Positions 26,351-38,767 of a stretch of DNA of 64,000 bases are shown one piece after another. The first letter of the stretch is position 1. Every line of letters begins with the position of its first letter. The position numbers were made by a program, and so were the translations under genes. Source of the DNA: Spongospora subterranea f. sp. subterranea (taxonomy: Eukaryota; Endomyxa: Phytomyxea; Phytomyxea; Plasmodiophorida); contig JAUGWO010000090.1 of assembly GCA_049724395.1 (NCBI GenBank), positions 41,020 through 105,019 of the forward strand, read 5' to 3'. The notes under the pieces are model-generated. The model searched no databases, was not told where the DNA came from, and worked only from the letters and a program-made list of their open reading frames with translations.

Positions 26351-29300
26351 ATGTATCAATCTGTTGAGGACAGTCGGCAATATCGCCTCATTACCTTATC
26401 GAATGGGTTGAAAGCCGTTATAGTTTCTGACCCAGATACAGATAGAGTAAATATTACAGTTATCATTACTATTTTTGTGTCCGATTTCGGGAATTGTTAG
26501 AATCAGCCGAATGATTTCACGATGCACGAACGCGAACTTATAAGATCGGTCGAATTCTTTTAGGAAGCAGCCGCAATGGAAGTTGGTGTTGGGCATTTTT
26601 CAGATCCTGATGACTTACCCGGTTTAGCGCATTTCCTGGGTATGTTTAATTTTTTATCGCCTTTTCGATGCGATCCTACAACTCTTCATTGTATCAGAGC
26701 ATATGCTGTTTCTTGGAACGGCGAAGTACCCGGACGAAAACTCATTTTCCCGGTTTTCTAAGCCAGCACTCTGGCAGCAGCAACGCGTAACTTCTATCTA
26801 TGCTCTACTCTAAGCCAATTTATTTACGTTGGTTTATACAGGTATACTGCTAGCGAGAATACTTCTTATCACTTCGAGATTATTCGTGGTTTTTTATCGG
26901 AAGCTCTGGATCGGTATGTCACATGATTTAGAAATGTTTGGCTCATGCTTTTGATGCCTGCCACAGGTTTGCACAGTTCTTTGTTCACCCACTTTTTACT
27001 GAAAGTGCCACTGATCGTGAATTGAAAGCGGTTGAAAATGAGCACCAAAAAAACTCCCAAAGTGATATGTGGCGCTTCTTTCAGTTATTGAAGAGCACCG
27101 CTAATCAAAAAGGCACACCGTTCACCAAATTTGGCACCGGGAATTATGAGACACTTTCTGTAATCCCAAAGCAACAAGGGATTGACACTCGAACTGCGTT
27201 GTTGACGTTCTACAATCAATATTATTCCGCCAATCTCATGTACCTCTGTGTATTGGGTGCTGGTTAGAAACAAACGCAAGCGATAGTAGTGCAGTTCTGA
27301 ATCTGTAACCAGGTTCTCTCGATGAGATCGAGGAACAAGTCAAAGCTTCTTTTTCCTCGATCGAAAATCGTGGTCTCACTGCACAGTTCTTCCCTGGTCC
27401 TGTCTTCGATGAAATTTCTTTTTGTGTATGTAAGGGCTGTTTAGTGAACGGTCAATTGTTTTCATTTTTCCTCAGAGGATGTACTACAAACTCCCTGTGA
27501 AAGACAACCGTTCAGTTCAACTAGTATGGGAGCTTCCATCCACAGAAGGTTTATACCGATTGAATCCATCCGGATTTCTATCCCAGTACGTTTTCATTGT
27601 TCCAATGATACAGAATCACTGATATGGATATAGTCTGATTGGGCATGAGGCAGAGGGATCCATTCTATCGGCACTCAAATCCCGTTCGTGGGCAACAGGA
27701 TTGTCATCAGGTCGGTCATCAAAATTGCATTCCATGTCTTATCCTGACCATTTTTAGGGGAGTCGTTCTCGGCGACTGGTTTCGCAATATTTACTGTTTC
27801 GATTGAAGTATCGATCAAAGGACTTGACCATGTCAATGATATAATCTCAATAGTGTTCGAGTACATTCGGTTATTGCAGCGTGCAGATAGCGATATATTG
27901 CAGCGATTATATCTCGAACGAAAGCAGATTGGAGAGATCAAATTTCGCTTCAAAGGCAAGGAACGCCCATCATCATTGTGCTCAGAACTATCCAGAAATT
28001 TGCACAAAGTCCGAGGTGAAGATGTGCTCTCCGCCCACTATCTTTATCACGATTTTGATGAGGCCACTGTCGGTATAATCGTAGTTTATCAGTGAAACTC
28101 TTTCAAAAAGGTTTTTAGATACGAACATTTGCCAGTTTTTTGACGCCAGAACGAGCCCGGTTTGAGGTCGAAAGTCAATCATTTTCAGACAGATGCAATT
28201 CATCTGAAAAATGGTATGGTACTCTCTATCATGTTGATGTATTAGAGGAAAAAATTTTGCAATTATTTAACAGTAATCAATCGCATTGAATCTGCGAGAT
28301 CTTATCTTACGTTTATTTGTTTTAGAGGATACATGCTCGAATGAGCTCCACCTTCCGCGCCCTAACAATTTCATCGCATCGGATTTTCATATCAAAACTC
28401 CTATGAAAACAGCAGTATTTGATGAGGTTTTTCATGCGTTGATGCAAATTATTCAGCGCTAATATCACTTCAGGCCCCGCTTCTGGTTCAGGATGACGAT
28501 CGGCTGAAGTTGTGGGTTAAGACCGACACTACGTTTGGGAAGCCTAAGTTAAATGTAATGGCGATGTTCTATTCCATCGATGCCTATTGTAGCCCGCGAT
28601 CTGCAGTAATGCTCGGAATTGGCTTTTTGAAATCATCCGAATTTACTAATATCTTTAGGTGTTATGTCAACTCTACTGCAAGCTCGTAACTGAGAGCCTC
28701 ACTGAATTTTCATATAATGCTGAACTTGCCGGTATATAAGCTTTGTAGTACGCTAGTGATTCTCACCTTATACGATGTTTTCCCAGGTTTATCATTTGCA
28801 TTGGATCCGAACCCTGCTGGTATTGAATTGCACGTTCGTGGCTACAATGAGAAACTTCATGTTCTGCTCGAGAGAATCATTGATCCCATGGCCAAGGCCG
28901 AGTTTGATCCAGCAAGGTTTGAGCTGATTCGAGAATCAGTGAAGCGCGCGTTCATCAATTTTGAATTGGAGCAGCCGTATCACCATTCTTTGTATCACCA
29001 AGCTATGGCTACAGAACTGCCGAAATGGAGTACAACGTCTCGTATTGCTGAGATAGACAATATCTCTTTCGAAGATGTTCTTATATTTGCCCGTGTCTTA
29101 CTTAGTCATGGCCATTGGGAAGTTCTTATTCACGGAAACACGCTTACAGAGGACGCGATTCGTATTGGTCAGCAATTAACATTGCGCATTCCCTTGGCTC
29201 CTACTGTCAAGGTCCGTTCTGACCTACGAGTTGCCAAACTGCCGGCTCGTTTGGAAACGCTGCATACAAAGACGGTTCAGAATCCCGATGAGATCAACTC

Positions 29301-30071
29301 ATCGATTTTGGTGTATTTTCAAATCGGGCCGGACGAAGTCACAGTTCGGGCGAAACTGAGGCTTTTTGCTCACTTGATCAATGAACCATGTTTCAATCGG
29401 CTCAGAACGATAGAGACTCTCGGCTATCTGGTGTTTTCTGGGTTGGGTTGCTGTGGGTTTCCTCGTTAAATTCATTGACATGTCTCCTCAGAATGCAAGA
29501 ACAGCGAGGGGTTCTCGGATTCAGGTTTATTGTCCAATCATCAGAGCATTCCCCGACTTATCTACATTCGCGAATCGCCGCATTTGTTGTTGAATTTCGG
29601 GTACAGCTTCAAAATTTGAGCATTCTGTTTTGCCCTCTAACCTCAATCTATGATAGCAAATAGTTGCCATAATGAGCATAGAGGACTTCCAGAGCAATCT
29701 TATGGCTGTAATCGCGAACAGAAAGCAGAAAGATAAGACACTTTTTGAGGAAACCAAGCGTTTATGGGTAGAAATCGTCATTTAATCAAATTTTCAGCAT
29801 TTAATCTAGTGCGCAGGTACAAATTGCTCGACACCGCTATGAATTTACTGCCAGAACAAATGAAGCCAAAGAATTAAGCCTTTTGACAAAGGGGGACATG
29901 CTGAATTTTATCGACAACTACATTATGAGCGATGGGGAAGGTGTTCGCAGATTCAGCGCGCTGGTGTTTGGCTCCCAGCACGACGACCAGTGTATACCAG
30001 TTGGCGGTTACGCCCTACAGGATTTCGATCAGTTCAAACGATCTCTGGATCTTTTCCCATGCCTTGAATAG
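26351..30071 (+). CDS. IDE: Insulin-degrading enzyme (insulysin, M16A metallopeptidase)
   Basis: A dozen or so exons with introns of about 45-115 nt. The N-terminal catalytic half shows YRLITLSNGLKAVIVSDP, then EVGVGHFSDP and the inverted zinc motif HFLEH split by an intron (about 26628-26700), MLFLGTAKYPDENSFSRFL, GSSNAYTASENTSYHF and the downstream glutamate region ELKAVENEHQKN (~27023). The middle and C-terminal domains follow in order, including LKLWVKTDTTFGKPK, GLSFALDPNPAGIEL, LVYFQIGPDE, FNRLRTIETLGYLV and the final PEQMKPKELSLLTKGDM. This is a ~1,000-residue chamber peptidase that degrades short peptides. The start is the Met before the first conserved block; earlier codons in the frame look non-coding. 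Confidence 0.92.
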
Positions 30072-30152
30072 TTAACAATGTTGTATAAATTCATTTCTTG
30101 CTAGAACCTAAATTCACAAACCGCGAGAATGACCCAAAGGTCTGGGTGTCGA

Positions 30153-31932
30153 TCAATAACCGAATTTTTCGTTGAGACGCGTTCGTCCATCGCCGGTCTG
30201 TTGGGACGGTGGAACCCATTCCTCCATGAACTGATCGCGATTTTCCAACGCAACATGAGCTGGTCGTTCGGGCCTCTTGACTTCGGCTTTCTTAACAGGA
30301 ATGACGAGACCACCTTTCCTCAACGCTTGATCGATACCATGCAGGGTATACGTATCGGAATCCGTCCTTACTGTTTCCGGTGCGATCGTCGTTTCCGGCT
30401 TCACCAACATCGATAAAATATTTTCAGGCGCAGACACGACCGTTTCTGCAATCGCGCTTGTTTTGGCGGTTGATTGTGGTACAGGAAATTTGGGAGCAGA
30501 TGGTGCAGGTTTGGCAGCAGGCTTTGGCGCAAGATTGGCCCAATCCGTGGACGCAACAAGATGAGAACCGGCCGGTGTCGCGATCTTGATCAGTTTCTCG
30601 AGACGTTGGCGCTGGTTGTTGAGAGTGGACAACTGCTCCGACAATCTTTGAAGCTCCTGACTGGAGCCGCCTTGGTTCATATTGGTCATAAATTCATCCA
30701 GCGAATCGTGAGTCGACACACTTGGCTCATCTGTGGCCTTTCTGATCAGCTCGATTTGTTCTTGAACCGATATTTCTTGTTGTATAATCGTGTTTTGCTG
30801 CTTTCGCAACGAGTCAAGTGTTTCCACACGTTCAGCTTGCTTTCTCCGTTTAGCATCTTCTTTCTTGCTAATTGCCGTCCTATCGTAGAAATCATCGTCT
30901 TCATCACTGTCTTTGCCGTTCTTTTTCCGTTTCACCTTCTTATTCACAGCTAATTTATCCGTTTTTGCTTTTCTGTGGCTATTGCGCTTTTCCTTCAATC
31001 TTGCCATTAATCCCTCGGTTTGTTCATCGATGGCTTTCTGGAGCGAAGCGATTTGTTCCTGACATCTGGATTGAGCCGCCCGTTGTCCATTGGTCAGCGA
31101 CCCATTGATGCTCTCTTTGGTTTGCAATATCTCAGCCTCGCTGGTAATGTGCTAGAACCGCAATATCAGTCAAAAGGCAATTCAAATACGTCGACACATA
31201 TATCCCCACCATCATTTTGACTCGTTTTTTGTTCAACCCTTCCACGATTTTCTGTTGTTTAGCGGTTAATGAGCTATGCTGCGATGAACCCATGATGAGG
31301 TAATCCTCGAAATCATCAATATCATCATCTTCTTCGTCCTCTGAAGGATAATCGCTCTCATCTCCATCGCTCCTGTGGTCGCCCTGGTTTTCTTCCTGCC
31401 TGACGGTCGGCGGTTTTGGCGCCAGCGGCGCGTGCAGCGTCTGCCATTCAGGCGGACGTAATCTTTCGGGCCCTTCGACACAGTATAGTCGCGATGATTG
31501 CCCGAGCTGGACAACATCCCCAACCCGGAGTGGAAGGAATTGCCCTGGCGTTAGCACTTTCTTGTTGAGTTTAGTTCCATGAGTCGTGCCCATATCGTAT
31601 ATGAATACAGCTCCTGATGGTCCATGTTGAACGGCAATATGTTGCCGACTAAAAAACGCCAGCACACATCTCAGACCACGGAAGCAACGGTTAATACGGG
31701 AAACGATCATCGTGAACCTGATTGAAGGATGAAGAACATGCGCGTGGCATACATCAGGTTGACGACCCAATATTGTAAATGGGCGATTATCCAGATATAC
31801 GGTCTCATCTTGGCCCAATGCGACCCCATCCCGGATCACCTCAAACCGCAGGCCATGGACTTCTTCGGGAACGGGAGCAGACGACCATCTTGGTGGGATA
31901 TAGGCGCCCAGCTTCCCAGCCTGTAGCGCCAT
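30153..31932 (-). CDS. SLC4A1AP: Kanadaptin homologue (FHA-domain protein)
   Basis: Starts MALQAGKLGAYIPPRWSS. An FHA domain spans about residues 25-130 (TILGRQPDVCHAHVLHPS, an intron, SRQHIAVQH, YDMGTTHGTKLN), the phosphothreonine-binding fold. An acidic region follows (DESDYPSEDEEDDDIDDFEDY), then the family box DDDFYDRT, a coiled coil (VETLDSL...EQIELI) and the C-terminal helix pair LDEFMTNMNQG...LEKLIKIA typical of kanadaptin. A second intron lies near 31135-31200. Kanadaptin is a nuclear protein linked to splicing complexes and to anion exchanger 1 in animals. The stop is 81 bp from the IDE stop, so the two genes converge. Confidence 0.85.
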
Positions 31933-32962
31933 ATGACCTAGGCTGGCCTCTTCGATGATTCCTCACTACCTGGACAGCACTCATTTGAAACATGATAAAC
32001 CCCGTGGAGCAGCCTCCCTCAGTGTGTGCGTGTATCGCCAAACGGCCGACAGGTATCCTGCCGGGGGCGTTTCTCCCCAACGACCTGGTCGTCAGCTGTT
32101 ATGAGTGGGGGAACGACATTCTCCCCTGGCTGATCACGAGGTTTTCTTCCCGAACTGCTCAGTTTAAGTTGAACGAAGAATCGCAGCAATAATGGTCGTA
32201 GTCACCGAATGTTCAACTTTCTGGATCAATCATAACCTAATCTCGTATTTCATGTGATTTCATTCAGTCGAAGCGACGAACAAATATAATCTGATCTCCA
32301 CCAATCGACATCGCTCTACATCCTTGATTATTTTCATGTTCTTCCGTCGGTCTCTCATCGAACCTAAACCCAGATTTGCTGGTGGAGCTGGCGTATCCCC
32401 AACCCAGTCGCGAATGTGGTGTCGTAGCGTCCCCCGAGAGTGTTCAGCAGTCAACCGACCGCCGTCCCTGCCGATTGTTGCAACCTGGACTCCAACTCCA
32501 TCGTGTTTCTTAATCCGTCGCCAAAAGGTTGATGGACCGACGGCCGTACACGAAGAGGCAATCAAGGATGTGTAGCGCGACGCGAACGCCTAATCGGTTG
32601 AGATCAGATTACCCTATCGTTTCTATAACTGTTTATTAAACCGGTGCTGTTGATCCGAAATGTCGATATCCCTGGCCAATGGCGATTAACCTATCGATCA
32701 ATACCCGCCCCCCAATTGTGTCGTGTAAAATTATTGCACAGCACTGAATTATTGCATCAGGGGGTCGTCGTGGGGGTTTTGTCGGTATTGGACAATATCG
32801 GTTGAACGGTCCCCCGCTGGACTCCAAATATATCGCTCCCAGGGAGTGGATCACACAATAATTCATCTGATCAAATATTCCCAAATCCCTCAAATTCAAA
32901 GGAGTTTGTGTTTATCGTCATCGTTTTTAATGAATCTATTTATCACTCACAGACACGAGTTC
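31933..32962. other. 1 kb intergenic region containing a small inverted-repeat element
   Basis: Lies between kanadaptin and the WD40 gene. Its notable content is the imperfect inverted repeat given separately at 32285-32614. No coding frame here has recognisable homology. A short palindrome (GCTCCCAGGGAGTGGA) lies near 32833. Confidence 0.4.
32285..32614. repeat. MITE-like element with imperfect terminal inverted repeats
   Basis: The left arm (about 32285-32330) contains AATCTGATCTCCACCAAT and CTCTACATCCTTGATT. The right arm (about 32563-32614) reads as the reverse complement with a few changes and a short insertion (AATCTGATCTCAACC and ACACATCCTTGATT). About 230 bp lie between. No transposase inside. 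The arms are diverged, so the element is probably old and non-autonomous. No target-site duplication was identified. Confidence 0.45.
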
Positions 32963-34444
32963 CTATTTCTTTTTGCCCTTCTTCTTTCCGCCTCCTGCCT
33001 TCTTCCCTTTCTTGGCTTTGCCCGCCGATGCTTTCGCCATCGCCGTTTTCGCTTCCCATTCATCGGCGGCCTTCTTCTTCTCGGCATCGCGCTGTTTCGC
33101 CCGCGACGTTATCGACCTGTTCACCGCCTCGATATCGTATCTGAACACAGATCCGATCGTGGGCCGAGACCAGAACACATTTGGCAACATCGCCCACCTT
33201 CTTATGGATCCGATCAAATCGGCTGAAACCAGATAAGGTCCTTTATTGACCAATCCGGTTATTCCATAATCGTGACCGCATAATCGATCCAAACAGGATC
33301 CGCTCACGATATCGAATATTCGAATCTGAACCACAACCGGCGACGGGATCAGAAAGCGGCGATCGCGGTTGGGGGTTATTCCCCGCCTGACCATCCTGTC
33401 GTCGCTGGCGCTGATCAGTCGGTGATCGTGGACGATGATGCGGTTGACCACGTCTTGATGCCCCGAATATCGTGACGCGATCGCCCCCGATCGTATATCG
33501 TACGATGCTATCGCCGAATCGCCATGTGCCACATATATCAACTGATCGACCACCTGAAAATGCCTTTCCCATCGCCCCCAAGCTCAGAACCGCGTTTTTT
33601 CTCTCAGTTTCCCACTAAATGTTTCGCACCTGATTGGCGATCGGGCGCCGGCGCTCGTATGGATGATCGCTGAGCAATCCTTGGCCCTGACGTCGATTAG
33701 CCTCAACCGTGAGTCCCATCCGCCAATCCAGATCTGGTGTCTGGTCAACGGGTTTACGTCGAGATGGGTCAGCGGGCAACGACACGCCGAATACTGATGC
33801 TGTTGACGCCCGCCGTCGTCGCCGATGTCGTGGATGGCCAGACCGCCATCGTGCCCACAGGAGTACAGGGTGTGGTCCACGGTCGCCAGACAGGTGACGT
33901 CGGCCAACGACATGGCGCCATGTACGCCACTGAGGAGACATGGCGTCAGAATCGGACACGGATGATCTGACGATTGGGACGACCTAGGGCGGATTGACGA
34001 TCGCTGACGGCCGTATTCGTCGAGAACGGCGATCGCCCCAGATGCGTCACCGATCACCCACCGGTCGCGGATGGCGACACAGGACGATATCCGAGCAGGA
34101 TGGCGAATGGCCAGATCGCACTCGGCGGTGATCGCCCCGTCCGAGGCGATATCCCAGGAGCGGATCCGCCCCGATCGTGTACAGGAATACACATTCCCAT
34201 TGTGACCGTATTCATTGAGGGCGATCACACCGCTTTCGACGGAATCGACTTCACACCCGATATAATACGCCATCGCGTCCTGATCGGTCTCGTCGAACGC
34301 CGACAAGGTCGACGTGATCGTCGACTTGAACAGGTCGGATTCTCCGACCTGTTTGTCGTCGTCGTCATCGATGTCAAGATGGTTTTCAATATCGTCGCGA
34401 TCCCGAATATCCTGACGATCACCGTTTATAATCGTCTCATCCAT
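32963..34444 (-). CDS. WD40-repeat protein with acidic N-terminus and Lys-rich tail
   Basis: Starts MDETIINGDRQDIRDRDDIE, with an acidic stretch (DIDDDDDKQ). Blade-like repeats follow: NVYSCTRSGRIRSWDIASDG, TLYSCGHDGGLAIHDIGD, HQIWIGGWDSRLRLIDV, AHGDSAIASYDIRSGAI, RLISASDDRM followed by IRIFDIVSG, and YLVSADLIGSIRRW. Two short introns restore the repeats: one of about 70 nt after SPIR (acceptor just before HFQVVDQ) and one of about 60 nt after DDRM. The tail (KAKKGKKAGGGKKKGKKK) is strongly basic, suggesting nucleolar or RNA-associated location by inference. Probably one seven-bladed propeller. Orthologue not identified. Confidence 0.75.
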
Positions 34445-34882
34445 ATTCCCGACAAATCACTAAAATGATCATCCTCAAGTACTCCAATATGATCTCGGGG
34501 GCGGCACCAGAGGAATTTCATGTGTTCCCGGTTTCATTTTCTTTCATTGCCGGAACGTCCTCATTTCGAGTTTGACGTCACGGGACAGGGATTAACGGGG
34601 GGGATTAGGTGTGATCTGCTTTACCTTAAGACATCGCCGCCGCCTTAACACCATATTATCTTCTGGAACCCCTCGATCTTATTCTTCGGTTCATCCCATC
34701 AATTTCTCCCGTCAATTTTATGCGTCTTCCTGGGGTCGGCTCCCGTTCTTGTTGCCAAAACCAGAAACCACAACAGGCGGAATGGCCGAGAGAAGTTGAT
34801 CCCGTCTCAACGCCCCTTCAAATAACCTCTAACACAATCGCCCTCTGTTTACAATGTATTGGGATATAATGTGAATATGATG
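34445..34882. other. Intergenic region, nothing recognisable
   Basis: Spans the WD40 gene promoter side and the 3' side of the next minus-strand gene. A stretch near 34780 (GGCGGAATGGCCGAGAG) recalls the D-arm of a serine tRNA, but no T-arm or acceptor pairing follows. Confidence 0.35.
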
Positions 34883-35959
34883 TCATTTATTGAATCCAGC
34901 TGATCTAACGGTTGTAGCGGTTGTGCAGCGTTGCAAGGCGTTCGGCCCCGAAATACTTCTCGACCTCCCCGATCCATTGTGACCCGTCCGATTGTGGATA
35001 TCGTCATCACATGATTGATGGGCGATTATCGCTGCCGTTGCCGGTCTCCCTTTCTCCCTCCGTTTCAGGAACAGGTTCTCGGCCGGCCCCTTCGCCCCCT
35101 CCTTCCGCCCACGCCGCTTATTCCTCAGGATTCTGATCGGTTCCCGATAGATCCCATCGCTCGTGAAGCTGCTGTACATGGGCAGCAGATCCGCCCGTTC
35201 GATCTCGCTGATCCTGGCCCTGTCGCCATGGCGTTCATCGCCGATCGACAGGTTCGGATCGAACAGCATCTCCCTCTCGTGAACGCCATGTAGTAGCGCC
35301 AGCTGGTGGACCGAACGATGCTGTAATGGCGGGCCCAGTTCCGGCGCCGGGCATCGCGTGATGTTATCGCACAGGCGCTGGCGGCGAATGGCGCCATCCC
35401 AGTCACAGACGTGGACCGACTTGACCGGATCATAGGGCGCCGTCCATAGACGGTCACGATGGCGCTGGCGGTGGTGCTGATCGGTCGGGAATCGATTCCC
35501 GGGATGGCAACCGAGGACCAGCTCGGGGACCGGGTCTGGGACCTCGACCCGGTCCAGCGCTTGACGACAGACCTGGGACGACGTCGATTTCCGCAACGCG
35601 AGGAGAGCGGATCGGGTCGTGGCTGATGATGTTGGGGATCGATCCTCATCACCGATCTTAGCGGTCACCGATTCGCGAACGGAATCCGACGATTGGAAAT
35701 GGGCGATGCGGAATGGGGATCGATCGGGTGGCGGCCGCACCGGCCGGGCAGGGCGACGTTGGTTGAGCTGCGATCGGTGGCCGGATAGGTGGAGATGGTC
35801 CTGGGCGGATTGGCGAAGGTCGTGGGAGCGGCGATCGTGGAGCAGAGTCTGGGTTAGGGATGGAGATGATGGAGATGATGGTGACTCAAATATCCATCGT
35901 CTCGTGCGATTACGCGATGAACTCCCCTCATCTGCGGACACCAATGTCAAAATCGTCAT
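34883..35959 (-). CDS. Unknown Arg-rich protein
   Basis: Uninterrupted minus-strand frame of 358 residues from MTILTLVSADEGSSS. The first 110 residues are Ser/Arg/Pro/His-rich and likely disordered. The middle is more ordered (YDPVKSVHVCDWDGAIRRQR; LLHGVHEREMLFDPNLSIGD), and the tail is basic. Other frames on both strands are also open across 35125-35999, a side effect of the GATC-rich composition, so coding status rests on the better-looking central segment. No family recognised. It may contain an intron near the C-terminus, and the true end is uncertain. Confidence 0.4.
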   Translation of the reverse strand: MTILTLVSADEGSSSRNRTRRWIFESPSSPSSPSLTQTLLHDRRSHDLRQSAQDHLHLSGHRSQLNQRRPARPVRPPPDRSPFRIAHFQSSDSVRESVTAKIGDEDRSPTSSATTRSALLALRKSTSSQVCRQALDRVEVPDPVPELVLGCHPGNRFPTDQHHRQRHRDRLWTAPYDPVKSVHVCDWDGAIRRQRLCDNITRCPAPELGPPLQHRSVHQLALLHGVHEREMLFDPNLSIGDERHGDRARISEIERADLLPMYSSFTSDGIYREPIRILRNKRRGRKEGAKGPAENLFLKRREKGRPATAAIIAHQSCDDDIHNRTGHNGSGRSRSISGPNALQRCTTATTVRSAGFNK

Positions 35960-36739
35960 CGCCGAGGCGTTAATACAGAACGTGTGTTTCCCGACCTGAA
36001 CCGGGGGGATCGGACGCCCAGGCGACTTTCACATGACGTCCTGAGATCAGACAACAATCAGTTCGGGGTGACATTGGGGATCGTGTCGTCATTACCGAAT
36101 CTGTTGTGAGATCTCGGCCCCAGTTATAATATCGACCGGTGCGATAGGAGCGCGTCTCATATATCCTGTTTGTTTTTTTTCGGCGCGCCCTGATCGATCA
36201 CCGGTTCTTTCTCTGGTCTTCCCCCCCTGATCCGATATTGACCCAGGCGATCGATTGCATCCCCCTCGATATTTGTCCCCGAAAAATATCTCAGATCCTC
36301 CCTCGACTGTCCCGTCCGCCAAGAACCTCAACGGATGAACGTTGTCGATCAATCGAACCAGCGATGATGCTGTTAATTCAATCACAGAAGTTCAACATCA
36401 GATTCTCTTCAAATTTTTTTACAATCTCTGGCCATAGATATCGTCCAGCCCTCACAACATGAGGACTCTCCACCAGGGTTTCGTGTAGGCAATGTGACAA
36501 TTCAAGATAAAATCTCGTGTCGTTGGGTGCAACACATCCATGAGCGTCATAATCTGGCAACCGGGAACCTGAAGGTTACTTAAGAACGCCAAGTTCCAAC
36601 TGACAACGAGATCTCGTGCCAATCAGGAGCGGTGGCGTCAGGACTTTCAAGCAAACCCCATGGACCTGGCGGAAAACGGGGACGAGACTCACGTTGTAAA
36701 TAATATGGGCAATGGGCAAAACCTTAAAATGCGAAGCGA
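35960..36739. other. Intergenic region left of the KDZ remnant
   Basis: No supported gene. It may contain the outer end of the KDZ transposon, but I could not find a terminal inverted repeat or target duplication here. A 60-codon minus-strand frame at 36378-36560 (MPDYDAHGCV...) has no recognisable family. Confidence 0.35.
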
Positions 36740-38700
36740 TTAATGATGTAATATACGGTGACGTCGTTTCTTAAGGTGATTGGCATCACGAAGCTTGTTC
36801 TCCGCCTTCAATCGCATTCTGGCGGCGATGCCGTCGATGAGTTCTTTGTTGCGATTCAGCGCGATTGACATCAGGATGAAGTTGAGCGTGACGCTGTCTA
36901 CCTCGCGCAGGAAATCTGCCAGCTTGCTCAGTCAACTGTTCGTCGTTTCAGCCATGCTCGAGGCAAACATTGGTTTGCCATTGTCGTTCACCATTTTAAC
37001 AGCAGCCGGCGAGTACTCCACTTGGCAAGCAATGTCGGATTGTTTGTGGCAGCAGATGTGAAATCTGCCCACAACCCAGCGAACACAATTGGCACATTGG
37101 TAGTGCTCGTGTCGCCTCAAATATGGACCGAGACGACAGGCTGTGTCGACAAAAATGACGTCCCCGACCGGTCGGTGACATCAACCTCTTTCAGACTATT
37201 CTCCACAAACAGAGCAACGTCTTCGAAGGCCTCTGTTGTAAATATCGGTTGGAGATTGATGATGACGCCGCACGACCAAACCGACACAAGAATGTCAGGT
37301 GTGTACGCAGGGTCCAAAACGGGAAATAAGTTTGCCAGCTTTTCTTGCGGTCTGTAGTTCTGCGACGTCTTTCCTGGCATCATTGGCAGAGGTCGATTTG
37401 CTGATGCCCCGCGACTTGTCATGTTTTTTACTTGCTGCCTTTCGCCTCTACGAAACTTCGTATTGCTGCCGTAGTTCTTCATGGGTGGGATCATCGCAAC
37501 ATTCTACGAAGGCATCGTTTCGCTGATTGGAACAGCCATCCACGCGGCAAATACTGGCCAAGTTTCGTGCTCCTTGCAAAAAGCAGACACAGTAGGTAGT
37601 GGACAGTGCCTGTACCGACAAACTTGATGGCCCATCACCTTGCCGTCCAGAACAGCACATCGTACATCAACACCAACATCCCCATTCCACTGCTTGTGGG
37701 TGTCGCCATTCGTGTATGGACAGCCTCGGCATCACAGACCCCATATGCGTTATTGCCTCCTCCATGGCGTCTTCGAGACCATTACACGGATGTTGTTTGC
37801 TCCCAACTCGTCATGTCAGCAATCTCGACATTCCTTCGGTCGTGTAACTCCAGAGGTCTCAGAACGCCCGCCGAAACACTTGTGGAGTCGACTTCGGCGT
37901 ATGCGATTTCAGACTTCTTGATGTGTCTTTATTGTGCACAGCATAGCACTCCTGAGATGCTGTGTGTGAACAAGGCATGCGCATCGAAATGATGCTTTCA
38001 CCGATACACATCTGTGTGCGTCACATGATCAAACAAAAATTGCTTGGCATTACAGTCCTTTGATCGCGTGTTGTTATGGTCGTGTCGTTTCACCAACGAA
38101 CGACCAACGACAACTCCGCCGGTTGTTATAATCTGGGCAGTTCCTTCCCTGTCGGATCGCACAACCAGTTTGATCTTGCACAATGGTCAGCGGGTAAAGC
38201 TACAGCACAGCATTCGCCCGAAGCTGCCAGGTCGGTACGATGAAATTCCAGCGTCATCGCGGTCCGTAACCATGCGCGTGAACACATTGACCATGTCATC
38301 ATGGGCGACGACCACATCCAAACAGCTCTGTGCCATCTCAACAGCGATTCGAACGACATAATGTGTTGCCAGGACATGTTTTACTTGTTCTGGTGTTGTA
38401 CAAGAAGCCACCCAGGGATATATGTTATCCCAGTTCGTCAGTAATGCTTGAACGAGGCGGGACTGACTTACAATAGACAGCATCGAGATTGTCTGAATAT
38501 GACGTGATCCACACAATGAGGACTGCGAGAACAGTGTGGCGTCAAAATCAGGGTTTGCGATTGAGTAAACGTTTAAACGCCGCTGCTGCCTATTGCAATT
38601 CAGTCCCGACTCGTTCAACCGTTGAAGACGAACTAGGATAATATATTCTCCTGGTTTGCCGAGTGCGAAACACCAGAAGAAGTAAAACATCTGCTTGTCC
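36740..38700 (-). pseudogene. KDZ-type DNA transposase remnant with a CxC6-like cysteine cluster
   Basis: Read right to left, pieces follow KDZ transposases. The N-terminal helical part is ANPDFDATLFSQ...VVRIAVEMAQ (38600-38190). A cysteine cluster like the CxC6 domain follows (VDVRCAVLDGKVMGHQV, HCPLPTVSAFCKEHE, ASICRVDGCSNQ, AFVECCDDPTHEEL; 37680-37450). The catalytic region has CGVIINLQPIFTTEAFEDV, VVGRFHICCHKQSD, DNGKPMFASSMAETTN and KLADFLREVDSVTLNFILMS, ending at TAA 36740. The reading frame shifts at least twice, and a TGA at about 36930 interrupts the catalytic block where the family usually has Trp, so this copy is inactive unless some gaps are introns. It is a class II cut-and-paste element. 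The right end is overrun by the 89-bp satellite. Confidence 0.68.
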
Positions 38701-38767
38701 AAGTCGCTGTTGGGATGGCACAACAACCAGTAGAGATGATGGTAATGATGATGGTGATAATAATAAT

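Noticed and set aside
34775-34815. Start of a serine-like tRNA (ATGGCCGAGAG).
   Set aside because: No anticodon stem, T-arm or acceptor complement follows.
35125-35999. Second and third long frames overlapping the Arg-rich gene (minus 35125-35652 and plus 35619-35999).
   Set aside because: They are low-complexity Arg/Ser/Ala or Trp/Arg translations of GATC-rich DNA and look like shadows of the chosen frame.
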